Source: Alnus glutinosa (lineage: Eukaryota > Streptophyta > Magnoliopsida > Fagales > Betulaceae). Taken from it: a DNA stretch of 64,000 nt. Position 1 is the stretch's first letter; each line of letters begins with the position of its first letter. The DNA lies in NCBI RefSeq assembly GCF_958979055.1, contig NC_084897.1:21811628-21875627 (forward strand). Reading direction: 5' to 3'. The notes below the pieces were generated by a model that worked only from the letters and a program-made list of their open reading frames with translations, was not told the origin of the DNA and made no database searches. This document shows, piece after piece, positions 55,580-64,000 of the stretch. The position numbers and the translations under genes are program-made.

Positions 55580-55996
55580 TAGAGAAAACTTTACTTTACC
55601 CTCCCTGAACTTCCATCACATTTGCAATTACCCTCATAAGCTAAAAAAACTCTATTTCACCTCATAATAGGATTTTCCATTAAATCATGTCAAAATCTCC
55701 AAAATTTTCCTTTTTATTTTTTAGGAAAAAAAAAAGAAAAAGAAAAATTACAAGGATTTAGGTGTTGGTCGCGATTTAACGGAATTTGTAAAAGTACTCA
55801 CGCCTGAATTTTTGGATTTTTTTTTTAAAAAAATAAAAAATAAAAAAATTGGTATTTTGAAAATTTTAATAAAAAATCCTAACAGATGAGTGAAATTAAA
55901 AAAGTTTAGAAGATGAATACACTAAATTAGAGGTTTTGAAGTTTTGAAATGTAATTGCAAAAGCAGCGATAATTCAAAGATTAAATAAAATTTTCC
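55580..55996. repeat. Dispersed foldback repeat family member
   Basis: TTTACCCTCCCTGAACTTCC ATCACATTTGCAATTACCCT on the left pairs with the worn complement on the right (GAAATGTAATTGCAAAAGCAGC). The middle holds TAGGATTTTCCATTAAATCA and AAAAAATCCTAACAGATGAG. It lies directly 3' of the first PP2-B gene. Confidence 0.6.
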
Positions 55997-56049
55997 CTAT
56001 TTAATATAATCTAAATAGTATTATTTTTTGTAACAAGAGTAGGCCTTCG

Positions 56050-58033
56050 TTAGTCTTTAGTAGGTCTAAGTTCAATTCCCTCAACAATAAGACCACCTTT
56101 GAGATGCTCCCCCTTCACCTCCTTTAAGCAAATCTTCACCTCCTGATCATCACCTTCATCATAATAAAACTGCCCCAACTCAATCTCTATCCATCCATCT
56201 TTGCGCTCACGAGGGCCTTCTCTCTCTTCAAACACCTCCGATCTCACTGCCTCAGTACTCCGGCGTCTCACAGAAGAATACATGCACTCCAAAGCTTGAC
56301 GTTTCTTACTCTCACGGCGCCGGCTCAAGTACACTGTCCCTTGTGACTTGAAGTCACCAACTTCAAGAGAGATCTCCGATGGTAAAGAGTCTAATCCGAA
56401 AGCACGACCAGCAAAGATCACGATGAGATAGACACCATAAACTGTTCTTGGTGATAGCGATCGGGTGTTCAACGAGCCTTGGATTTCTAGCCAGGAAATG
56501 GTCCTGAGTTCGGCAACTTCTGCAAATCTGGAAACCAGAAAATGGAGCCACCTTTTAATCCCAAGGATTGATTAATTGCTACTTGAATGAATACTAGGAA
56601 TTAAGGAAGAAAAATTACTTAATTAACTTGGCCTTTTATTACTTTCTAATTAATCTTCTTTATGGGTCGATGCATGCGGATTGAGATTTACATCAATTTG
56701 AATAGGTAATGTGAGAAACTCCATATCGAATCTACATGTTCAGGTAGGTGGCCAAGTAGTCTCAGGTAGATCTCATATGGGATCTCTCACATGACTATTT
56801 GCGAAAATTGCTAACAATTCAAATAGATAATTGTAGGGGTGAAAAAAATGGAAAATTAATAACAATCTACTAATCGTTAATCGCTAACTGCTAACCGATT
56901 ATATATGGTGTTATTTAGGGGTAGGTGGAGGCGGAGGCGGTTACTAACTGCTAACCGTCTACCCAAATATATACAAAAGACATCGTTTTATATGAGATTT
57001 TAAATAACACTATACATTCGGCCAAAAAAATAAAAGCCCAAAAAAATCTAAAAGAAGTCGAAAAAGAAAAAAACAGAGGTACAATGAGGCCTAACAAGCT
57101 AACACCCAAAAATAGGTCCGAAATGCCAAAATTTAAAAGCAATTTTACAGTGCGTTTATAACTTTAAATAACTGCTAACTGTCTAAAGCGAGACGGTTAC
57201 AGTTATAAAAATAAAATAACTACGTAAGGCAGTTATGATTAGCAGTTAGAGACAATAACCGTAACTGCATTTTCACCTCTAAGTAATTGCCATGTATCCT
57301 TATTTAGCGCGCGAATACACCTTTAAAGCATGAAACTTCAACAAATATTTATATATATGCAACGAGAAATGTTTTGTGATTATTAGGATGCAGTGCAAAC
57401 CTTGATTGAGAAAAGGGTTTCCAGGACCAGTATAGAGGATGGCTTGCTCATTGGATTAAAAGCTCCCTTGCACTCAACATGTAACAATTCTTACTCGTTG
57501 ATTTCTCTATGGAGAAGATCTGCGGCATTTATAAGCAAATAGTTCAATTCCATCATAATTTATATATTCACCATTTACTACTGCAAGGAGATCAAAAGAA
57601 AGATCGAAGTAGAAAAACACACACAAAAAGAGCATCCATGCATGGAGACAGACAGCACGGTTCATATATACGACTTATTAAGGCTGCTTTTTTTCGCCAT
57701 TACAGTAGCCACTATCGCCTCAATAAACTTTTAACAGAGTTTTATCAAGATGTAGTAATTGAAATATACCTTTTTACCTCCATCAATTAGTTGTGGTTTG
57801 CTTAACCTGAAAAACAACTCTTTCTTGGATGAATAAACCAACGGAGAGACTAATCTGGAGAGGATTTCTTCGTAGTTAGATGGCAGAAACTTCTCCCACA
57901 CGGTGTCTGAATCAGCCATGGACCGGATCAGCGAAGAGACGACCGCGGACCGACACACATCTTGAGGAGATGTCATGGACATTATGTGTACGAAGCAATC
58001 TTGAGGCAAGAGATCCAAAGTGATTTCACTCAT
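56050..58033 (-). pseudogene. F-box protein PP2-B type gene with in-frame TGA
   Basis: Three exons (58,033-57,770; 57,519-57,401; 56,527-56,050) have the same phases and nearly the same lengths as the intact neighbour at 60,869-62,329. Conceptual length is 286 codons. Exon 1 is the F-box (LDLLPQDCFVHIMSMTSPQD, VCRSAVVSSLIRSMADSDTV). Exon 3 carries the PP2 (phloem lectin-like) part: GWIEIELGQFYYDEGDDQEV and LKGGLIVEGIELRP. In exon 2, SARELLIQ is followed by TGA at 57,450-57,448 where the neighbour has IAW, so TGG to TGA is the likely change. A product ending there would keep the F-box but lose the lectin domain. All splice sites and the rest of the frame are intact, so loss is recent or the TGA is a sequence error. 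Intron 2 holds a hAT-type MITE. Confidence 0.85.
56834..57281. mobile_element. hAT-type MITE (448 bp) in intron 2 of the PP2-B gene
   Basis: The ends TAGGGGTGAAAA and TTTTCACCTCTA are inverted repeats. Flanking octamers GATAATTG (56,826-56,833) and AGTAATTG (57,282-57,289) match at 6 of 8. Subterminal motifs GCTAACTGCTAACCG and GATTAGCAGTTAGAGACAAT with AACCG/CGGTT repeats are similar in style to the 26,747-27,310 element. Confidence 0.75.
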
Positions 58034-59944
58034 AATAAAATACACCTTTTCTTACCAATAATCAAATGGAAGGAAAATGTGTAGTATTGGATAAAAGGAT
58101 GGAAAGAAACAATGGGTATGGGTCCCTTTGTATGTCTTGTATGAATGTTGTTAATTTTATAGAGTCCCAAGATGACCAGCTTCTTTATAGATGGTCCATT
58201 AATCTTGTTAATTTTAATATATATGACGACACCCTTTTTTTGGATGTGTTTAATGTGACAACATGATGGAACACATCATGAGGACATCCAAAGAAAAGAT
58301 GAGTGATAATGATAGCATGTCTTGAACCTCGTCGAAGATTTTTCTTACGGGTCGTATTAAAGCATGAATATAAAACTATATAGGTTAATTTTAATCCAAA
58401 CAATTTAATTAAACGAATCAAACTCATCCCATAACTTGCAAATTTTATATTTTTTTTTTAACGAAAAATCTAAGTATTTCACTGATCAAAGATCACGAGT
58501 ATAAAGTTCTTACATCACAAAGCATAAAGATCTGCAAAATCATAGCCACATGCTGTGGCTATGAGGTTACATAGTCATAGATACAAACAAAATTCTTACA
58601 ATAAAGTGATATCTATCTATGACTTTCATCTTCCGCTAACTCAACTCATGTACAAAAATAGTTAAAGAACAGATATGCTCCAAGCAGACTAGATCTAAGA
58701 CAATAGTAGCCAAATATCCTAATTAAAAATTTATTTAAACTGGCCGTGAGAGATAACCTCTCACACCGAACTATGCAGGCTGTGTGACTATACAGGCTGT
58801 GAGAGATAACTCCTCACACGTGACTAATCTTCATCACATAAATCGTTCATGATGGCAAATTTAAAAGAGAATAAAACTCTTATTCAAAGTAAAAACACAA
58901 CCAGCAAACAGGAACAACGGATAGGGAGGAGATGAACGATACAATACAGAAGTAGATGGACGGATGCATAGCGGAAATGCCAAAATTACTGATCTGGTCG
59001 GAGAACACCTACAAACAAAAGAAAAAACCAGAATGGAAAGTGGGTAGGAGCGGGGAGTATAAAATGAAAGGGAGAGGAGATCTGTTTTCTTTCATGAATT
59101 TTATGTTAAATTGACATCGAATTCGTGAATCGTATAAAAAATTGTCAGGTCAAAATTTTTCCCACCCCTTTCAACAAACAACTAAAGAATCATTTATTCT
59201 TATGAATTTCATACCCATGTGATTTTTTATTTTTCTTTTTTCTTTTCGTTTTATTGGTCCTTGATTAGTTGATTGTATGCTTGTCTTCTGTCTTGGTTTA
59301 GTGTTCTTTCTTTTTTGCTAAGGGTAATTTGAGAAGGAATGAATGGAGAGTGTAATCCATAAGCATAAGTCTCAAAAGGCTTATCCCAAATCCCAATTCC
59401 ACAAGTGATCGATTATAGCCCAAATTTAAGAATATTATGGCAATTGGCGTTGAATGGTTCACTAAAATCTAAATCATGCCCAAACTACACGGTATTTGAC
59501 CTAAGAATTTGAGAGTGTACACATTCACAAAAGAGAGAAGGGAAAATTCTCTCCCTATTAAAAAATTAAAAGGTCAAAAAGGCTGCTATATGTGAAGTGG
59601 CGTGCATGTGTGTAATTAGTATAGAATATTATAAGCACATGAGTGAAAATTCCTTTCCTTTCCTTTTCTTTATTTATATTCCAAAGGCAATAACTCCTTG
59701 TCTTCTTCTGTAAAATATAAGCATTAAAAAGAGGTTCCTTTCCTTCCATTTATTCCAAAAGCATGCTCCTTATATTTATTTTGCTACATGTATAATAACA
59801 TAAAAAAAGAAGTTCCCTAATCTTAAACTATATGCACAACTCCAAACATTTATGAAGACTCTAAAGAGACTATTGATAAAATTTGTATAGTTAAAGATAA
59901 TGATTAAATAATTGAATTATACGTTAGAAGATGTATAGTTTTAT
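58034..59944. other. Intergenic; possible LINE tail remnant
   Basis: From about 58,450 (T tract, then AACGAAAAATCTAAGTATTT CACTGATCAAAG) to about 59,040 the sequence resembles the non-coding end of a minus-strand LINE, but no protein trace supports it. Short GTGAGAGATAAC repeats lie at 58,745-58,815. No host gene recognised. Confidence 0.35.
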
Positions 59945-60360
59945 TTTTCCCCCTCTGAATTTTTGCCGATTTTACAATTACTCTCCCAAACTTTAAAAAC
60001 TCTTAATTTAGTGTATACATTTTCAATTTTACCATTCCGTTAGGATTATCTATTAAATCCTATCAAAATTTTCAAAATATCCATAATTTTATTTATATAT
60101 AAATTCAAATATTCAAGCGTGAGTATTTTTGAAAATTTCATTAATTCCTTATCAACAACTAAATCCTCACAATTTTTTTCCTGAAAAAAAAAAAGAGGGG
60201 TATTTTGGAAAATCTAAAACCCTTCCGTTAGGATTTAACAAAAAATCTTAATGGATGGGTAAAATTGAAAAAAATTGAAAGATGGATGCACTAAACTAAG
60301 ATCTTTTAAAGTTTAAGAGGGTAATTGTAAATTTGATAAAAGTTCAGGGGGTAATTGTGT
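59945..60360. repeat. Dispersed foldback repeat family member (best preserved)
   Basis: The left arm has TTTACAATTACTCTCCCAAACTTT, TTAGTGTATACA and CCGTTAGGATTATCTATTAA. The right arm has the inverted forms TTAACAAAAAATCTTAATGG, TGCACTAAACTAAGATC and AAGTTTAAGAGGGTAATTGT. Arms of about 150 bases enclose an AT-rich core. Confidence 0.65.
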
Positions 60361-60868
60361 GATGAAATCTTGATTGTATCTATTCTACCTGAACTTAACC
60401 ATAGTAACAGGCCGCCCGAAGGGCCTAGACGATGAGAACCCCATGTGCCTAATACTAATAGGATTGAGAATTCTTATTTCAAATGTCGAACTCTCACTCT
60501 CCCTAATATATGTACAACCACTTTAAAAATTTCTTTGAAGCCAGTAAACCACCACCACTAATGATAGAAGATTAATAATTGTAACATCTCTCATTATTAC
60601 AGTATAAATTGTATGGTTGTATAACAATTATAAACAACAATACATGGATCCCACAATATTTACATGGAGAAATCTTTTGAATTCTCAAATCTTACAGTAT
60701 TCACTTTAACCTATATATGTAAATAAGTAAAAAAAAAAAATATGAAAGAATCGAATAAAACACTTGCTAAAAAAAAAAAAAACCCATAATTATAATTAAT
60801 TTATTTGCTATTATACCCTTTCTACTTCTCTTTTTCTCCCTCAATAAATCAAAGCAAAAAATTCTTCA
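60361..60868. other. 3' flank of the second PP2-B gene
   Basis: No gene recognised; A tracts at 60,730 and 60,770. Confidence 0.4.
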
Positions 60869-62329
60869 CTAGTCTTTGGGCCTTACTTCGATTCCTTCAA
60901 TGACAAGTCCTCCTTTTAATTGATAACCCTTTATCTCCATCAAACTCATCGTCACCTCCTGAGAATCTTCGTCGCCATTGAAGAACTCTCCCAGCTCAAT
61001 CTCCATCCACCCATCTCCTCTCTCACTCGGGAGCCGTTCATCTCCTTCATCTATCACTCTCTTTCTCAACATTTCGATGCGGTTCATATAAAACAGGGAC
61101 TCCATTTGTTGTTTCTTGCCATCTCCACCAGTCCGACGTCGTAGATAAGCCGTGGCCTTGCATATTTGGTCGCCCACTGCAACTGATATTTCAGACGGTA
61201 TTGGATCGAGCCCATACGCACGATCATATATTTTCATTACAAGATAAGCAACATATGTCGTGTTTGGTGACAGAGTTTCTGTCTTGATTTTGCCATGGAT
61301 TTCTAACCAATCTGTTGTTCTGAGCTCAGCCACTTCCGAGAACCTGCGGAAGAACTGAAAAAGTTCAGTGACAGACCACATAGAACAACATGTATTATTG
61401 TATTAATTATCACTATTCACGGTTATTCCAAAAGTTTAAATCAATAAAAAAATATTAATTTTAAAAAAAAACTTCACTTATTATCGATAAGTTTTCATTA
61501 CTTTTCTAATTATACCCATGTATATTAAAAAGTGTTAATTTAGTGTATTTATCTTTTAATTTGACCATTTCGTTAAAATTTTTAGGCAAAAGTGATGAAA
61601 GATCAAGAATGATAAGTGAAGTTTTCTAGTCGTTTGATTTAGAAGAAAAAGAGAAGTAATTAACCTTGATTCAGGTATAGATCTCCAGCTCCAATACATT
61701 GGATCGTTGCTCCATGCTATGTAAAGTTCTCTTGCAGACAGCAGATAAGATATTTTTCCAGATGATTTCTCTAACTTGAAGCTCTGAGGTGTATACAATA
61801 TGTACATAATTAAGGAAGTCAACATTAATTCATATCATCAACCGTACGTCAAAATTCAATGGAACTTTTACTCTTAGGAGAAGACTATTTTAGTTTTATC
61901 TCGTAGAAAGATCATTGACCGAATTACATATATATATTTATATATATATATATATATATTTATTTATTAATTTGTCAATTGAATTATATTATCTTTCACT
62001 AATTAATGCATGAGAGGTGAGGAATTGAAGGTTAAGGCTTGGAAATCGATCATTTGAGGCGGCCTGCGTACCTTTTTAGCACCATCTATGAGAACCGGAC
62101 TGCAAAGAAGAAGAAAAAGCTCCTTCTTCGTAGCATACGTCAAAGGGGTGAGCAACCTTGAGACAACATCCTCGTAATCGGCCGGCAAGAACCTCTCCCA
62201 AACAACATCGGACGCTGCCGCCGAACGAAAGGTGGACGACACCATCGAAGATCTGCATGCGTCCAGTGGAGAAGTGTTAGCAAGAATTGCGGATACACAG
62301 TCTCCTGGCAACATCTCTATCCCTTCCAT
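60869..62329 (-). CDS. F-box protein PP2-B type (F-box plus phloem-lectin domain)
   Basis: Three exons (62,329-62,072; 61,783-61,665; 61,343-60,869; GT-AG, phases 0 and 2) give 283 residues, usual for this family. The F-box is at residues about 5-50 ([40 protein letters not shown]). The family-specific [40 protein letters not shown] forms exon 2. The PP2 domain ([73 protein letters not shown]) completes it. Expected to act as an SCF adaptor that recognises N-glycans or other ligands through the lectin domain; the ligand is unknown. A TATA run lies about 80 bases upstream. An ATG five codons downstream is an alternative start. Confidence 0.94.
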
Positions 62330-62407
62330 CGTGATCTGGGTCTTCGGTCTCTTCTCTTAATTTGCCTCTGAAATTAATTATCTTTGACGATCGATACATT
62401 CATTCAT

Positions 62408-62424
62408 TATATATATATATATAC
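62408..62424 (-). promoter_or_regulatory. Putative TATA region of the second PP2-B gene
   Basis: TATATATATATATATA followed by ACCCGG on the plus strand, about 80 bases upstream of the ATG at 62,329. Confidence 0.45.
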
Positions 62425-64000
62425 CCGGAAGCTTCAACTTTATAGACGCGTTGAATAGATTTGCTCTAATTAGATAACAAGTTGTCAATATTTTATTCTA
62501 AATCCAGTTCCAGTAGTGAGACAGAAGGCTCGTTCGTTCGCATTCCCGTCTGAATTAATGAGATAGCGATCGGACCTTGTTCACACTCTCATTTGGACAG
62601 GGTGTGACCAATCGAGCCTATCGGGAGGTTGACCTGAGATATCTGGTCGCATTCCACGTCCTGATATATATTATTTAAATTACAGTTTTTAATCAATAAT
62701 CAATTTCAGTTTTATCAAAGTTTGAATTGTTTGGATTTTTTTATTTATTTTTCATTAAATAAAACGTAAAAGCTTCTGCACGTTTCTTTTTATTTCGCTA
62801 TTCACAATGTCAATTTGATATATATATCTATCTATGAAGTCAAATTTGGCATAGCAAGTAGCTTGTGTGTTTGATCATGTCACCACCGGCCAATCGAGCC
62901 AGTTGGAATTATGATAAATTATTTATAAGACTGAATACATTTTGAAATGGCACATCGTAAATATATTTTGAAAGAAGTGAAATGTGTAATCGAGAAAAAG
63001 ATTGATTTCAAATGAGGTAAAACTCGATTAGAGTGAACTCAAAGAAAAAATGAGAAAGAGTTAATTTTGCAAGGAGGCACACTCGACTGAAGTGGAGGGA
63101 ACATAAAGAAAAAATGAGTTGAGAGAGAATCGTTAAATAGAAGGCACAATGACTTGTAGCAAGTGGCTACTCTGCGGTCTGACTTATAGAATATGGACGA
63201 AAGATTAGAAGGGTCACGTTGTTCACGTATCACATACGTACGAAAAAGATACCGTTATTGAAGAAACTTCACGTCATGGCCTAACATCATTTTTAGTCCA
63301 GACCGAATAAGTGGTTGGACAATCCAACTTTTATTTAATCATGTAAATTATATTTGCCTACCTAAATTCTCTTACATTCGAGTAAATAATTATAGACGAG
63401 CATAATCTATTATGAATCTACACCGATGCCAATCGGAGGGTCCAGTCCAGCAAATAGCGCCAATTGATTAAAAGTTATCAACTACAGCAAACAGATGGCG
63501 CAACCCACCCACCCACACAAGTTGCAAGCAATTAATCTACCACTTGCAAAACATAAGGCCAAAGAGATATGAGAAAAATCTTCAGATAAATCTGTCCTTG
63601 GCGCCATAAATGCTTCAATTCTGTTGGCTTGAGTGTTGTCTTGACTAGAAGTCAATTTCTAAATCGTATCAACTTGGGGTGTATTTTTTTTAATTCTCTC
63701 TAATATTTTGGACACCATTAATATATTCCATCATCCCTTCAGTTTTAAGTTTTGCAAAACGTTGGGCTTTGGCCCTTGGGTTATGAAATATAGAGCATAT
63801 GCCAATAAATGAAGTCCACCAAAACGCCAAAACCGCTAAGAAAAAAAAGGGCTTTGGCCCTTGGGTTATGAAGTATAGGAGGTGATGCCGTGCTCATGGC
63901 AGTTGGGTGGTTCCGTCACTCTTGGCCTTTGGAGTGGTCTCGCTACTCTAAGGCTAATCTTCAATTTTTATTTATTTATTTTTTTTTTTAAGGCCTTTTG
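62425..64000. other. No gene recognised to the window end
   Basis: Non-coding. GGGCTTTGGCCCTTGGGTTA TGAA occurs twice (about 63,765 and 63,848), a short direct duplication about 84 bases apart. No open frame with family features. Confidence 0.5.

Noticed and set aside
58450-59040. LINE 3' end on the minus strand
   Set aside because: Only a T tract and vague resemblance; no RNase H or other protein trace, so it is not listed as an element.
1-64000. tRNA or rRNA genes
   Set aside because: A few GTTCGAATC-like strings were seen (for example near 47,264), but none sits in a cloverleaf; no rRNA segment present.

Overview
This is AT-rich plant nuclear DNA, almost certainly from a eudicot. Every host gene recognised has plant-only relatives or plant-type architecture: pectin methylesterases with pro-regions, PMEI-like inhibitors, an SCI1-type nuclear protein, an FBL3-type F-box/LRR protein, a DUF1399 (GRDP) protein and PP2-B F-box lectins. 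The genes are split by GT-AG introns, and the gaps are full of A/T tracts, MITEs, hAT, LINE and Helitron debris. Exon models were built by hand from phase-consistent splice sites and family motifs; none has been checked against transcripts.

Layout. 0-20 kb: two copies of one host segment (1-2.46 kb and 15.6-18.5 kb). The second carries a complete six-exon SCI1 gene, the first a decayed SCI1 pseudogene. Two intact PMEI-like genes (3.4-4.0 kb minus, 14.4-15.0 kb plus) and a PMEI fragment (4.2 kb) lie around them. Between them sits a decayed Helitron (about 5.5-9.6 kb) whose Rep coding sequence runs straight into a captured two-exon fragment of an ER HSP90 (endoplasmin) gene. 20-30 kb: two pectin methylesterase genes on the minus strand, separated by a near-perfect 360-bp tandem duplication and a hAT-type MITE. 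30-46.6 kb: an FBL3-like F-box/LRR gene (7 exons, one GC-AG intron) and a GRDP/DUF1399 gene (8 exons), both minus. 47-54 kb: a 5'-truncated LINE, a degenerate minisatellite split by a 973-bp GC-rich hAT-type element with a perfect 8-bp target duplication, and other repeats. 54.4-55.1 kb: a probable minus-strand C/D snoRNA gene cluster with site II and telo-box promoter motifs. 56-62.4 kb: two PP2-B type F-box genes, the first with an in-frame TGA and a hAT-type MITE in its second intron, the second intact.

How the genes relate. The two PMEs de-esterify cell-wall homogalacturonan, and PMEI-like proteins typically inhibit such enzymes, so 0-30 kb is a mixed enzyme/inhibitor neighbourhood. The FBL3-like and PP2-B proteins are expected substrate-recognition subunits of SCF ubiquitin ligases. 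SCI1 and GRDP proteins are linked to proliferation and development. No operon-like organisation is expected or seen. The two most unusual items are the Helitron-HSP90 chimera and the snoRNA cluster; no clearly new protein system was found.
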